Assembly: GCF_000935215.1 (NCBI RefSeq)
Contig: NZ_JXXD01000143.1
Coordinates: 36,837 to 100,836 of the forward strand
Length of the DNA stretch: 64,000 nucleotides
Direction of reading: 5' to 3'
Origin: Stutzerimonas stutzeri
GTDB lineage: Bacteria; Pseudomonadota; Gammaproteobacteria; Pseudomonadales; Pseudomonadaceae
In this document: positions 16,179 through 26,235 of the stretch, piece after piece
How positions within the stretch are numbered: position 1 is the stretch's first letter
How the letters are laid out: each line of letters opens with the position of its first letter
Translations under genes and position numbers: made by a program
Notes under the pieces: model-generated
The model's input: the letters and a program-made list of their open reading frames with translations, nothing else
What the model was told of the DNA's origin: nothing
Databases searched by the model: none

Positions 16179-19100
16179 TTACTCCTCTTCAGCCTCGGCC
16201 GCACCGCTCTCCAGACCCAGCCATTGCTGCAACAGTGCCGCCAGCGCCGTGGCCTCGACGGGTTTGAGCAGAACGTCGTCGGCACCAGCCGCCATGCAAC
16301 GCTCGCGCTCACCCCCACCCGTCGTTGTCACCAGCGCAACGATGGGGGCCTGACAGTCATGCGCCTGCTTAAGCCGCTGCGCCAAATCAGGACCTTCCGC
16401 CCCAGGCTGGCTCATGTCCAGCAGTACCAGATCGAAGGCATCCTCATCGAAACGCTCGACCGCTTCGTCGGCACTTGTGGCCGGGACCACCAGCAGCCCG
16501 AGCTCATCGAGCTGGGCCGTCAGCGAATAGATCAGCCGTACATCCTCATCCACCAGCAGCACGCGCCGGCCCGATGCCGCCACCTGCAGCGAAGCTGCGG
16601 CGCTTGGCGACGCCACCGTTGGCCCTCGGCGCACCAGTTCTCCCATACGTTTCACATCATCCTCCTTGGACAGTGCTGAAGCCGAATAACGGCGCAAGTG
16701 TTGCAGGTCTGTATCCGACAGCTTTTCACGACTGTTCACCAACACCGTGACGCCGCGAAGCGAACGCAGGCGCTCCAGCGCATCCAGCAGATCCAGCCCG
16801 CTGCCGTCAGCCAGTTCCTGCTCGACCACCACCACAGTGAAATTCTGTTCGGCATACGCCAGTCGGGCCGCTTCGGCGCCCCCCGCCAGCGTGACGCTAT
16901 AGCCGAGCCGCTCGAAGTACTCACGGATCAGTTCGCGGCGACGGGGATCGGTCTCCACCAGCAGCAGGCGCAGCGAATTCTGTTCGTGGCGCGCCAGTTC
17001 GATGAAGATGCGCTCGAGTTCGGCCTGCGCTACCGGCTTGACCAGATAGCGCGAACCATCGTCATGCCAGTCGTGAGGCTGCGGCACGCAGGAAATGATC
17101 AGCACCGGCATGCCCTGATGACGCTCGTCGCCACGCAATTCCCGGTGCACCTGCCAACCACTGATGTCCGGCAGCAGGATGTCAAGGATCACTGCGGCAA
17201 AGTGCTCGCGTCGCAGGGCTTCCAGCCCCTGCTGGCCGGTGCTGCAGATCAGGCTGGTAAAGCCGTGGCTCTGCCCGACCTCCGCCACTACCGATGCGAA
17301 ATCGGCATCGTCCTCGATGATCAGCAGCCCCGGACCACGCCCACGGCGCTGCGGTTGGCGCGGCAACAGCGCCTGCGCTGATGCGCCCGACGTCGACTCC
17401 ACCGGCAATCGCACAGTGAAGGTGGCGCCGTTGCCGAGCTCGCTATCAACCGTGACGTGCCCCCCGAGCACCTCCACCAACTGGCGAGTGATCGCCAGGC
17501 CCAGACCGGTACCGCCGTAGTGACGACTGATCGAACCATCGATCTGCTGGAACGCCTGGAAGATCCGCTCCTGCTGGTCCTTGGCAATACCGATGCCACT
17601 GTCACGTACCTGCAGCTGCAGGATTTGTCCGTCAGCGTCCTCCGGCGGGTAGCTCGCCAGCAACTCCACCTGCCCCTGCTCGGTGAACTTCAAGGCGTTG
17701 GTCAACAGGTTGCGCAGAATCTGCTGCAGCCGGGCCCGGTCGGAATTCAGCGCAGGCGGTACGTCGGCGTCGACCTCCACCTTCAGCGCCAAGCCCTTCT
17801 GCTCGGCCATCGGCGTCAGCGAGGTTTCCAGTTCGGTTAGCAACTCACGCAGGTTCAGCGGCTCCAGCTTGAGCTGCATATGGCCGGACTCGATCTTGGC
17901 GAGATCCAGCACATCGTTGATCAACTGCAGAAGCTCATGACCGGCGCGATGAATGATGTCGGCATGCCGGACCTGCTTGTCGTTGAGGTTGCCCGAGCCG
18001 TTCTGACGCAGCTGATCGCTGAGGATGAGAATGCTATTGAGCGGCGTGCGCAGCTCGTGGGACATATTGGCGAGGAACTCGGATTTGTAGCGATTGGCTA
18101 CTGCCAGCTGGTCGGCCTGCTCGCGCAAGCGACGCTCGGCCGCCTTGCGGTGACTGATATCGATGATCACAGCCTGCACCAGCTGCTCGTCGCCACTGCG
18201 CAAGGGCGACAGGCCGATTTCCACAGGCAACGCGCTGCCGTCGCGGTGGCGGCCGAACAGCTCGCGGTTGCCGCCCATGCGACGTGGTTCCGGATTCTCG
18301 GCATAACCCTGGCGCAGACCGCGATGCGCTTCGCGCAAGGCTTCGGGCAACAGCAGTTCCACGGGCTGCCCGACCAGCTCCTGGCGCTCATAGCCGAACA
18401 GCAGCTCGGTCTGGCGATTGACCATGACGATGTCGCCGCGGGTATCCACCAGCACGAAGGCATTGGGCGAGGCCTCGACGACATTACGGAAGCGCTCCTC
18501 GTCGCGCTTGCGCGCCTGCAGATCGAGCAGATTCAGGACGTAATACAAGACATCGTCATGTCTGAAGCTGGTCAGGCTGACGGCAACCGGGATCGCCTTG
18601 CCGTCCTCGCGCTGCGCCTGCAGTTCGAGCTGACTGGTTTCGCGCAGTTGCCCGAGCACCTGCTCGCCGAGCACGCCGGGCACGTAACGACTCACACGCT
18701 CGCCGGCCAGCAGCTCCGTCGAGCTGCCGAACAGCTGCCCGGCGCTCTGGTTGGCCAGTTCGATGCGCCCACCGGCGTTGCATAGCAGGGTCGCCACCGG
18801 CAATTGTTCGATCAGCTGACGGAAGCGCGCCTCGCGCTCCTGCAATTGCAGGCTCAATACCTGACTGTTGCGCAGCGCACGTTCGCGCAGATACAAATAG
18901 CCGCCCACCAGCAACGAGAACAATGCCGCCGCCATAAGCGCCGCGGCGAGGCTGAAGGCCCGATTGTTGTCACGCAGCACCGCCTCGTATTCCGGCGTGC
19001 TGGCCACCTGCAGCTGCCAGCTGCGGCCGTACATGTAAATATTCCGAATGCGCTGGAACTTGGCGTCGGCGCTGACCGGCGCACGTCCGGTGAGCAGTGG

Positions 19101-19895
19101 CGACTCCGGATTGGCGGCATCGAACAGCTGCAGTTGCAGCATTCGGCTGCGCGAGCCGAGTATGCCTTCCATCAGGTCGGTCAGACGGAACGCGCCGTGC
19201 AGGGTGCCGACAAAGGCGCGCTGACGCTCCTCCTCGGTGGTGACCGGCGCCGTCGCCGCATAGATCGGAAAGAACAACAGAACACCCACCTGGACGTTCT
19301 GCTCGGTTTCCTGCTTGAGGCGCAACGGCCCCGTGAGCACCGGATTGCCACTGTTGCGCGTACTGATGATCGCCTCGCGGCGGGTCGCCTCACTGAACAG
19401 ATCGAAACCGAGCACCCGCCGATTGCGCCAGTCGGTCGGATGGATGTAGTCGGTCACCACGTACTCTTCGCGGTCGCCCGGCGGATACATGCGAAAGCGC
19501 TCGCGGCCGGAGGCGCGAATCTGGTCGATCAGGGTGGTGAGGGTTTCCGGCGTCGCATGCCGCGCCAGCGCGACAGCCTGGATGCCCGGATAGAAGTCCT
19601 GCAGCTGCAGCTGGTCCACGGCCCGCGCCCAGTCATCGATGCGGACCTCGTCGCTGCCGGCAACGACGCCAGCAAGCCCCCGCAAGACCATCTCGTAGGC
19701 GCGCATCCGCTCGCGTAGCGTGTGTTCGATGTCATCCACAGCGAAGGTGAAGCGCTGCTCCTGCTCGACCTTGCTGCGCTGTTCCTGGACATGCCACTGC
19801 CAGCCGATCCATCCACCCAGGCCCGCCATCAGGGCCAGAGCGACCAATAATGGCAACCAGGACCTGCGGGAATGGAGAGCGGTACGATCATCCAT
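16179..19895 (-). CDS. CHASE-PAS-PAS hybrid histidine kinase with three receiver domains
   Basis: A 1238-residue membrane sensor. TM1 (about residues 13-34) and TM2 (about 311-335) flank a periplasmic CHASE domain (MRAYEMVLRGLAG; IHPTDWRNRRVLGFDLFSE). Two PAS domains follow (about 355-465 and 480-600), then HisKA with His613 in SHELRTPLNSI, HATPase_c (GTGLGLAITRQLVEVLGG) and three receivers. REC1 has Asp905. REC2 has Glu1025 at the phosphoacceptor position (VVVVEQELADG), so it cannot be phosphorylated normally. REC3 has Asp1160. A GAGGAGG ribosome-binding site sits just before the ATG at 19895. Signal unknown; the downstream REC-GGDEF-EAL gene is the likely output. Confidence 0.92.
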   Translation of the reverse strand: MDDRTALHSRRSWLPLLVALALMAGLGGWIGWQWHVQEQRSKVEQEQRFTFAVDDIEHTLRERMRAYEMVLRGLAGVVAGSDEVRIDDWARAVDQLQLQDFYPGIQAVALARHATPETLTTLIDQIRASGRERFRMYPPGDREEYVVTDYIHPTDWRNRRVLGFDLFSEATRREAIISTRNSGNPVLTGPLRLKQETEQNVQVGVLLFFPIYAATAPVTTEEERQRAFVGTLHGAFRLTDLMEGILGSRSRMLQLQLFDAANPESPLLTGRAPVSADAKFQRIRNIYMYGRSWQLQVASTPEYEAVLRDNNRAFSLAAALMAAALFSLLVGGYLYLRERALRNSQVLSLQLQEREARFRQLIEQLPVATLLCNAGGRIELANQSAGQLFGSSTELLAGERVSRYVPGVLGEQVLGQLRETSQLELQAQREDGKAIPVAVSLTSFRHDDVLYYVLNLLDLQARKRDEERFRNVVEASPNAFVLVDTRGDIVMVNRQTELLFGYERQELVGQPVELLLPEALREAHRGLRQGYAENPEPRRMGGNRELFGRHRDGSALPVEIGLSPLRSGDEQLVQAVIIDISHRKAAERRLREQADQLAVANRYKSEFLANMSHELRTPLNSILILSDQLRQNGSGNLNDKQVRHADIIHRAGHELLQLINDVLDLAKIESGHMQLKLEPLNLRELLTELETSLTPMAEQKGLALKVEVDADVPPALNSDRARLQQILRNLLTNALKFTEQGQVELLASYPPEDADGQILQLQVRDSGIGIAKDQQERIFQAFQQIDGSISRHYGGTGLGLAITRQLVEVLGGHVTVDSELGNGATFTVRLPVESTSGASAQALLPRQPQRRGRGPGLLIIEDDADFASVVAEVGQSHGFTSLICSTGQQGLEALRREHFAAVILDILLPDISGWQVHRELRGDERHQGMPVLIISCVPQPHDWHDDGSRYLVKPVAQAELERIFIELARHEQNSLRLLLVETDPRRRELIREYFERLGYSVTLAGGAEAARLAYAEQNFTVVVVEQELADGSGLDLLDALERLRSLRGVTVLVNSREKLSDTDLQHLRRYSASALSKEDDVKRMGELVRRGPTVASPSAAASLQVAASGRRVLLVDEDVRLIYSLTAQLDELGLLVVPATSADEAVERFDEDAFDLVLLDMSQPGAEGPDLAQRLKQAHDCQAPIVALVTTTGGGERERCMAAGADDVLLKPVEATALAALLQQWLGLESGAAEAEEE

Positions 19896-20043
19896 TCGAC
19901 CTCCTCTGTGCCACAACTGGCGTGCTATCGAATGTCAGATACGAATAGCGCAGAGAGGTTCAATGGAAGCAGAGATAAACGGAATTATGGCGTCTGAATT
20001 TCGACGCCCGCGAGGCCGTTGCAGCCCCGCGGCCTATGAATGC

Positions 20044-20697
20044 TTACAGCGGACGCAGGTTGATCTCGACGCGGCGGTTCTGCGCGCGACCGGCAGCTGT
20101 ATCGTTGCTGGCGATCGGCTGCCTGGGGCCGGCACCGTAGGAAGAAATCCGCGAAGCGGCCACACCATTGCCGACCAGGTAGGAAGCAACACTCTGGGCG
20201 CGGCGGTTGGACAGGTCCTGATTCAGCTGCAGGGAGCCGGTGCTGTCGGTGTGGCCGACGATATCGACGCCGTTCTTGTTGAACTCCTTGAACACCTGCA
20301 CCAGGGAATTCAGGGTCGGGTAGAAGCTGCTGGAGATATCCGCCGAGTTGCTGGCGAAGGTGATGTTGCCGGGCATGATCAGCGTCAGGTTGTCACCATT
20401 GCGCTGAACCTGAACACCGGTGCCCTGCAACGTCTGGCGCAGCTTGGCCTCCTGGGTGTCGACGTAGTAGCCATAGCCACCGGCAGCCGCACCACCGACC
20501 GCTGCACCGATCAACGCGCCCTTGGTGCGATCTTTCTTGCTGGAAGTCGCAGCACCGATGACCGCGCCGCTGACGGCACCGATACCGCCATAAACACCCG
20601 CTTTTCCAGCCTGCTGCTCGCCGGTATAGGGGTTGGTGGTGCAACCGACCAACAGGGCGACGCCTGCAGCCAGAGCGGTCATGTTCAGCATTTTCAT
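20044..20697 (-). CDS. OmpA-family lipoprotein with glycine zipper (YiaD-like)
   Basis: The 217-residue lipoprotein begins MKMLNMTALAAGVALLVGC, a lipoprotein signal with the lipid-bearing cysteine at residue 19. A glycine-zipper stretch (GGIGAVSGAVIGAATSS, about 38-54, and GALIGAAVGGAAAGGYGY) suggests membrane association. The C-terminal OmpA domain (about 105-215) has VDIVGHTDSTGS, LSNRRAQSVASYL and NRRVEINLRP, which bind peptidoglycan. It should link the outer membrane to the cell wall. Monocistronic by spacing: 148 bp downstream of the kinase start and divergent from nothing on the plus strand. Confidence 0.9.
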   Translation of the reverse strand: MKMLNMTALAAGVALLVGCTTNPYTGEQQAGKAGVYGGIGAVSGAVIGAATSSKKDRTKGALIGAAVGGAAAGGYGYYVDTQEAKLRQTLQGTGVQVQRNGDNLTLIMPGNITFASNSADISSSFYPTLNSLVQVFKEFNKNGVDIVGHTDSTGSLQLNQDLSNRRAQSVASYLVGNGVAASRISSYGAGPRQPIASNDTAAGRAQNRRVEINLRPL

Positions 20698-20835
20698 AGT
20701 TACTTCCTTCTCTTGTCAGTTACCAGGGCAGTCCCCCAGCCCTTGCGAGCGCAGCCCTGAATGCGGCGCTAGATTACCACCGACCACTACCAAGGATAGG
20801 AACCGTGCAACAGAACCTGTCCAACGGCCAGGCAT

Positions 20836-21480
20836 TCAGGCGCGAACGAAAGGATTCTCGCGCATCTCGTCTCCCAGACGAGTGTCCGGACCATGGCCAG
20901 TCACCACGGTGGCCTCTTCGTCGAGCGAGTAGAGTCGCTGCTTGATGGAGCGCTCGATGCTCGAGTAGTCCCCACCCCAAAGGTCGGTACGCCCGATACC
21001 GCGACGGAACAGTGTATCGCCGGCGATCAACAGCTTGGCGTCAGCGAACCAGAAACTCATCGAGCCTGGCGTATGCCCCGGAGTGTGCAACGCCACACCG
21101 CAACCGCAGGCCAGTTCCTCGTCATCGGCCAGCCACTTATCAGGCCCTGGCACCGGCGTATACGGCACACCGAACATGCGGCACTGCATTTCCAGGTTGT
21201 CCCAGAGAAACTGATCAGCCTTGTGCAGATGCAGCGTGGCGCCGGTCTTTTCCTTCATCTGTCCCGAAGCCAGAAAGTGATCCAGATGCGCATGGGTATG
21301 GATGATGCTCACCACTTTCAGGCCATGAGCCTCCAGTCGCGCCATGATCAGCTCCGGGTCGCCACCTGGATCGACCACGATGGCCGTCTTGCTTACCGGG
21401 TCACCGATAATCGTGCAGTTGCACTGCAAAGGCCCGACGGGGAAGGTTTCGCGGATCAGCATCGGTTGAGTGACGGCCAT
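20836..21480 (-). CDS. MBL-fold metallo-hydrolase (glyoxalase II-like, YcbL type)
   Basis: A 214-residue metallo-beta-lactamase fold hydrolase. The metal-binding HTHAHLDH motif lies near residue 61, the third ligand is in HTPGHTPGSMSFW near residue 132, Asp is in IAGDTLFRRGIGRTDL and the last His is in VVTGHGPDT. The order and GRTDL motif fit the YcbL/GloB-like group that hydrolyses thioesters such as S-lactoylglutathione. I keep the first ATG (21480, AGAGG upstream); Met7 is an alternative start. Substrate is inferred from family only. Confidence 0.88.
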   Translation of the reverse strand: MAVTQPMLIRETFPVGPLQCNCTIIGDPVSKTAIVVDPGGDPELIMARLEAHGLKVVSIIHTHAHLDHFLASGQMKEKTGATLHLHKADQFLWDNLEMQCRMFGVPYTPVPGPDKWLADDEELACGCGVALHTPGHTPGSMSFWFADAKLLIAGDTLFRRGIGRTDLWGGDYSSIERSIKQRLYSLDEEATVVTGHGPDTRLGDEMRENPFVRA

Positions 21481-21649
21481 GAGGTCCTCTATTTCGGCAA
21501 TTTCTTGCTACGCCGGTGCGCAGCCGGTGCCGATTGTGTCATTGGCCAACTACCGATGGCTGATCCGAAATGGAAAGCCGCACACCTTTGGGCATCCGGC
21601 AGAGCCTCGTGCAGCCCTGCTGGACACCTGGGTCACAGGCAGCAGCGGC

Positions 21650-23335
21650 TCAGCTGGTCAAGGTCTTCGGTGAAGCAGCTTCGTCCTGCCAGCGTGCTAT
21701 TTCGCTACGGATGCGCTTCTTGTCCAGCTTCCCGACACTCGTCTTGGGTATTTCGGATACCACGGCGATCTGCTTGGGGATCGCCCATTTGTTGATATGC
21801 CCTTCGGCTACCGCCGGCTCGAGGAAGGCATGTAGCTCATCAGCGCTCAAAGCACGGCCTTCTGCCAGAACCACCAGAGCAAAGGGGCGCTCGCCCCAGC
21901 GCTCGTCCGGCACACCGACCACGGCGACGTCGCGCACCGCCTCGTGACGACTGATCAGCCCTTCTAGGGTGAGGGATGACAGCCATTCACCGCCCGTTTT
22001 GATCACGTCCTTGATGCGGTCGCGAATCTCGATATTGGCCATCTCGTCGATCACCGCGACGTCGCCGGTGTGCAGCCAACCATCGGCCCACAACTCTTCG
22101 CTCTTCTCCGGCTCGTTGTAATAGCCCTGCGTCAGCCACGGCGCGCGCAATACCAGTTCGCCCTGTGAGGTACCGTCTGCGGGCAGAAAGCTGCCGTCGG
22201 CGGCCTGAATCGCCGCATCGACCAGCACCACCGGAACACCGGCCTTGAGGTGGAAGGTACTGCGGCTGTCTTCGTCAGCCTCAAGCAGCTCGTCGTTGAT
22301 GTGCGCCCCGGATATCAGCGGGCAGGTCTCGGACATGCCGTAGGCAGCGATCAGGCTCATGCCGCAGGCCTTGGCCTGGTCGTAGAGGCCACGAGTCAGT
22401 GCGCTACCGCCGATGGTGATTTTCCAGCCTTTGAAATCGGTGCCCTGGGCCGCCTTGGCGTTGAGCAGCATCTGCACGATAGTCGGTACGCAATGGGAGA
22501 AAGTCACCTGCTCGCGCCGCCACAGCTCGATCAGATACTCGGGATCGTAACGGCCTGGATAAACCTGCTTGAGGCCCAGCATGGTGGCCACATAGGGCAG
22601 GCCCCAGGCGTGCACATGGAACATCGGCGTGATCGGCATATAGACGTCACCCGAGCCCATCAGCTGCGGATTCTCGCGGCAGCCGACGGTCACAGCTGCT
22701 GCGAGGGTGTGCAGCACCAGCTGGCGATGCGTGAAGTAAACTCCCTTGGGGTTGCCAGTGGTACCGGTGGTGTAGAAGGTCGTGGCGACCGAATCCTCGT
22801 CGAAATCGGGAAAGTCGTAGCTCGGTGCAGCAGCGGCCAGCAGGCTTTCGTATTCGCCGATGCAGTCGGGCAGGCCAACGTCGTGCTCGCTGCCATCGGT
22901 GAGCAACAGCGTCTTCTGTACCGTGGTCAGCTGACCGGCGATCGCCTGGTATAGCGGCACGAATTCGCTGTTGACCAGCACGAAGCGGTCATCGGCATGG
23001 TTCATGGTGTAGAGAATCTGGTCCGGCGAGAGCCGCACGTTGATGGTGTGTACCACTGCGCCAATCATCGGTATGGCGAACATGCATTCCAGATAACGAT
23101 GGCTGTCCCAATCCATCACCGCCACGGTGTCGCCCGCTTTGACACCAGCTTCGGTCAGCACGTTGGCCAACCGGGCAACACGTTGATTCAGGGTACGGTA
23201 GTCGTAACGCAGCTGGTCACGGTAGACGATCTCGCGGGTGCGCTCGTAGCGCACGCCGGACAACAGCAGGCGCTTGATCAACAAGGGATATTGATAGGCG
23301 TTCGCCGCGGGCTTGATGACACGGGTCTGCAGCAT
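21650..23335 (-). CDS. Fatty-acid/acyl-CoA synthetase (AMP-binding family, AlkK-like)
   Basis: A 561-residue ANL-superfamily ligase. Core motifs are present: A3 YTTGTTGNPKGV near residue 187, A5 AAYGMSETCPL near residue 335, A7/A8 LHTGDVAVIDEMANIEIRDR near residue 430 and the catalytic C-terminal lysine in PKTSVGKLDKKR near residue 535. It should activate medium- or long-chain fatty acids to acyl-CoA via acyl-AMP. The ATG at 23335 has AGGA 8 nt upstream; an ATG 9 bp earlier (23344) is too close to it. No fatty-acid oxidation genes adjoin it. Confidence 0.88.
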   Translation of the reverse strand: MLQTRVIKPAANAYQYPLLIKRLLLSGVRYERTREIVYRDQLRYDYRTLNQRVARLANVLTEAGVKAGDTVAVMDWDSHRYLECMFAIPMIGAVVHTINVRLSPDQILYTMNHADDRFVLVNSEFVPLYQAIAGQLTTVQKTLLLTDGSEHDVGLPDCIGEYESLLAAAAPSYDFPDFDEDSVATTFYTTGTTGNPKGVYFTHRQLVLHTLAAAVTVGCRENPQLMGSGDVYMPITPMFHVHAWGLPYVATMLGLKQVYPGRYDPEYLIELWRREQVTFSHCVPTIVQMLLNAKAAQGTDFKGWKITIGGSALTRGLYDQAKACGMSLIAAYGMSETCPLISGAHINDELLEADEDSRSTFHLKAGVPVVLVDAAIQAADGSFLPADGTSQGELVLRAPWLTQGYYNEPEKSEELWADGWLHTGDVAVIDEMANIEIRDRIKDVIKTGGEWLSSLTLEGLISRHEAVRDVAVVGVPDERWGERPFALVVLAEGRALSADELHAFLEPAVAEGHINKWAIPKQIAVVSEIPKTSVGKLDKKRIRSEIARWQDEAASPKTLTS

Positions 23336-23441
23336 GAGGGGCATCCTGTTCTTGTTGGAGTTGTAAGCAGCACTCTAGAGCGTCCGCCCCCATGCAAAAT
23401 CAGTCCAAAGGATTATTTTCCGCGCACCTCGTTTCAGCGTG

Positions 23442-24071
23442 TTAACCGATCTCGCTGACGGCCAGACGTACACCAAGACCGATCAGTACCGCGCCAGTGA
23501 GCCGATCAAACCAGTGACCCATTCGCGCAAAGCCAGCACGCACGCGGCCTCGACTGAACAGCCAGGCCACCAGCAGAAACCACAGCGCAGTGGCGCCGGC
23601 GAGGTAGACGCCGTAACCGGCCTGCACCAACAGCGGCGTATCAGGACTGATCACTACTGTGAATAACGAGAGAAAGAACAGCGTGGCTTTGGGATTCAGA
23701 CCGTTGGTGACGAAGCCAACAGCGAACGCCTGCCACGCCGAGCGATTTGCCCGCGCACTCGCGCCATCCTCCACATCCAGGTTCATCGGCCGTGCACGCA
23801 GGGCACGCCAACCGAGATAGAGCAGATAGCCAGCCGCCAGCCACTTGAAGAGGTTGAACAGCACAATCGACTGCGAGACGATCAGGCCAATGCCAAGCAA
23901 AGAGTAGGCGACGTGCACGAATATCCCGCAGCCAACGCCCAATGCTGTCCAACTTCCAGTGCGCCGCCCCTGGGTTACGCTTTCGCGCACCACCACCGCG
24001 AAATCCGGCCCGGGACTCGCCACTGCGAGTAGATGCACCAGCGCCACGGTCATAAATTCCATCCAGTACAC
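23442..24071 (-). CDS. LysE/RhtB family amino-acid exporter
   Basis: The 209-residue membrane protein has about six hydrophobic segments and the family N-terminal motif VASPGPDFAVVVRESV near residues 17-32, with FVTNGLNPKATLFFLSLF in the middle. LysE/RhtB proteins export amino acids such as threonine, homoserine or lysine. I accept a GTG start at 24071 because GGAG lies 8 nt upstream of it; the next ATG (24062) is poorly spaced. Divergent from the hydroxyacid dehydrogenase gene across 68 bp. Confidence 0.85.
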   Translation of the reverse strand: MYWMEFMTVALVHLLAVASPGPDFAVVVRESVTQGRRTGSWTALGVGCGIFVHVAYSLLGIGLIVSQSIVLFNLFKWLAAGYLLYLGWRALRARPMNLDVEDGASARANRSAWQAFAVGFVTNGLNPKATLFFLSLFTVVISPDTPLLVQAGYGVYLAGATALWFLLVAWLFSRGRVRAGFARMGHWFDRLTGAVLIGLGVRLAVSEIG

Positions 24072-24139
24072 AATCCGCTCTCCACATAATGCCGGGTTTC
24101 ATTGTCGACCAGCCCCGGCTTCTTCGAAAGGTACAGTTG

Positions 24140-25099
24140 ATGTCCAGTCGCGCCGTTTTCCTCGATCTTTCTCCGCTCGACCAAGGTGACCTCGATCTGA
24201 CCCCGCTGCAGGACGCGTTCGGCGAGCTCGTGTTGCATGAGCAAAGCACGGCGGATCAGATTGTCGAGCGTCTGCGTGGCGCGCAGGTGGCCATCGTCAA
24301 CAAGGTGGCGCTGAATGCAGACACCCTGGCGGCCTGCCCCGATCTCAAGCTGATCCTGGTCTCGGCCACAGGGGTCAACAATATTGACCTGCAAGCTGCC
24401 GGCGAACGCGACATCGTTGTCTGCAACTGCCAGGCCTACGGCACCCCGACCGTTGCTCAGCACACGCTGATGTTGTTGCTGGCATTGGCCACGCGCCTGC
24501 CCGACTACCAGGCGGCGGTCGCCCGCGGCCGCTGGCAGGAAAGCGGCCAGTTCTGCCTGCTGGACTTCCCCATCGTCGAGCTGGAAGGCAAGACCCTTGG
24601 CCTGCTAGGCCATGGCGAACTCGGCAGCGCGGTGTCTCGATTGGCCGAGGCATTCGGCATGCGCGTGCTGGTCGGCAACCTGCCGGGGCGACCAAAGCGC
24701 CCGGAGCGTCTGGACCTGGAAGAACTACTGCCGCAGGTGGACGCCCTGACGCTGCACTGCCCACTGACCGAGCAGACGCGCAATCTGATCGGTGCGCGCG
24801 AACTGCAATTGATGAAGCCGAGCGCGTTCCTGATCAACGCCGCCCGCGGCGGTCTGGTCGACGAACAGGCGCTGGCCGACGCGCTGCGCCACGGTCATTT
24901 GGGCGGAGCCGCTACCGATGTGCTGACCAGTGAGCCGCCAAGCGACGACAACCCGCTGTTGGCCCCGGACCTGCCGCGCCTGATCATCACCCCGCACAGC
25001 GCATGGGGCAGTCGGGAGGCACGTCAGCGGATCGTCGGCCAGTTGGCCGAGAACGCGACGGCTTTCTTCGCTGGCGCGCCGATTCGTCAGGTGAACTGA
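24140..25099 (+). CDS. D-2-hydroxyacid dehydrogenase (hydroxypyruvate/glycerate type)
   Basis: A 319-residue NAD-dependent dehydrogenase. The nucleotide fold carries TLGLLGHGELGSAVSRLAE near residue 150. The catalytic triad is visible as Arg in LINAARGGLVDE, Glu in LTSEPPSDDNPL and His in ITPHSAWGS. The family reduces 2-keto acids such as hydroxypyruvate or glyoxylate. The start at 24140 is chosen because the codons upstream to 24089 overlap the divergent promoter region. Specificity cannot be fixed from sequence. Confidence 0.87.
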   Translation: MSSRAVFLDLSPLDQGDLDLTPLQDAFGELVLHEQSTADQIVERLRGAQVAIVNKVALNADTLAACPDLKLILVSATGVNNIDLQAAGERDIVVCNCQAYGTPTVAQHTLMLLLALATRLPDYQAAVARGRWQESGQFCLLDFPIVELEGKTLGLLGHGELGSAVSRLAEAFGMRVLVGNLPGRPKRPERLDLEELLPQVDALTLHCPLTEQTRNLIGARELQLMKPSAFLINAARGGLVDEQALADALRHGHLGGAATDVLTSEPPSDDNPLLAPDLPRLIITPHSAWGSREARQRIVGQLAENATAFFAGAPIRQVN

Positions 25100-25186
25100 G
25101 TTCAGGCCTGCAGGCAATAGCCTTGCCCAGCTTGCGAGCAATAGCCCATAGCCCCTAAGCTCCCGGACTTTTTCAGGGAGACGCCG

Positions 25187-26185
25187 ATGGACCCTCGAAG
25201 CGAAGTGCTGCTGCGTAAGACTGGGTTGTTTCAAGGGCGGCTATTGCTGGCAGGCCTGCCCGCGGACGACCTGCTGGGTCAGCTCGAAAGCGCTGTCGGC
25301 TGGAGCTGGCACGCAGGCGAACAGCAACTGCTGAACAAGCGCTTCAGCGGACGTTGCAGCTTCGGCGTCTCTCCACCACAGGGCGACTTCGAAGCCGCCG
25401 TGCTATTCCTGCCAAAATCCCGCGAACTGACCGACTATCTGCTGCAAGCACTGGCGGCGCACCTTGAAGGTCGCCAGCTGTACCTGGTCGGCGAAAAACG
25501 AGCCGGCGTCGAGCGTGCCGCCAAGCAGCTAACCAGCCTGGGCCGCGCCCGCAAACTCGACAGCGCCCGCCACTGCCAGCTCTGGCAGGTCGACATCGAG
25601 CAGGCGCCGAGCGTACCGGAGCTCGACGCCCTGGCGCACCATTTCACCCTCGAGCTGGCGGACGGCCCGTTGCAGGTCATCAGCCTGCCCGGCGTGTTCA
25701 GCCATGGTCGCCTGGATGTCGGCAGCGCCCTGCTGCTCGAGCATCTCGATGACCTCCCAAGTGGGCGCGTGCTCGACTTCGGCTGTGGGGCCGGCATTCT
25801 CGGCGCCACGCTCAAGCGTCGCTATCCGCAAAGCAATCTGCTGCTGCTGGATGTGGACGCCTTCGCCATCGAGAGCAGCCGCAGGACGCTCGCCGCGAAC
25901 GGACTCGAAGCTGAAGTGATTGCCGGGGATGGCATCGACGCCGCGCCACGACACCTGGCGGCGATCGTCAGCAACCCGCCGTTCCACCAAGGCGTGCACA
26001 CCAGCTACCGGGCCAGCGAGGCGCTGATCGAGCGCGCCGCCGAGCACCTGGTCAGCGGTGGCGAGCTGCGCCTGGTAGCCAACGCGTTCCTCAGGTATCC
26101 CCCCTTGGTCGAGCAGCATCTTGGCCCCTGTCACACGCTTGCCGAGCGCGACGGCTTCCGTATCTACCGCGCCGTGCGCCCCTGA
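25187..26185 (+). CDS. rsmC: 16S rRNA (guanine(1207)-N2)-methyltransferase RsmC
   Basis: The 332-residue protein has a degenerate N-terminal methyltransferase-like half and a C-terminal SAM-dependent half, as in RsmC. The SAM loop [15 protein letters not shown] starts near residue 195 and the catalytic [10 protein letters not shown] near residue 263; NPPF is the signature of N-methyltransferases acting on exocyclic amines. It methylates G1207 of 16S rRNA in the small subunit. Total length and two-half design match RsmC rather than RlmG, the main alternative. GGGAGA precedes the ATG. Confidence 0.85.
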   Translation: MDPRSEVLLRKTGLFQGRLLLAGLPADDLLGQLESAVGWSWHAGEQQLLNKRFSGRCSFGVSPPQGDFEAAVLFLPKSRELTDYLLQALAAHLEGRQLYLVGEKRAGVERAAKQLTSLGRARKLDSARHCQLWQVDIEQAPSVPELDALAHHFTLELADGPLQVISLPGVFSHGRLDVGSALLLEHLDDLPSGRVLDFGCGAGILGATLKRRYPQSNLLLLDVDAFAIESSRRTLAANGLEAEVIAGDGIDAAPRHLAAIVSNPPFHQGVHTSYRASEALIERAAEHLVSGGELRLVANAFLRYPPLVEQHLGPCHTLAERDGFRIYRAVRP

Positions 26186-26235
26186 TGCCAGCGACCGGCG
26201 GTTGCACCGACCGGCCGGTTGCGGCAAACTCGCCG

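Noticed and set aside
23442..24071. LysE-type gene as a relocated chpE
   Set aside because: It is generic LysE/RhtB, lies about 30 kb from chpC and is divergent from a dehydrogenase; nothing ties it to pili.
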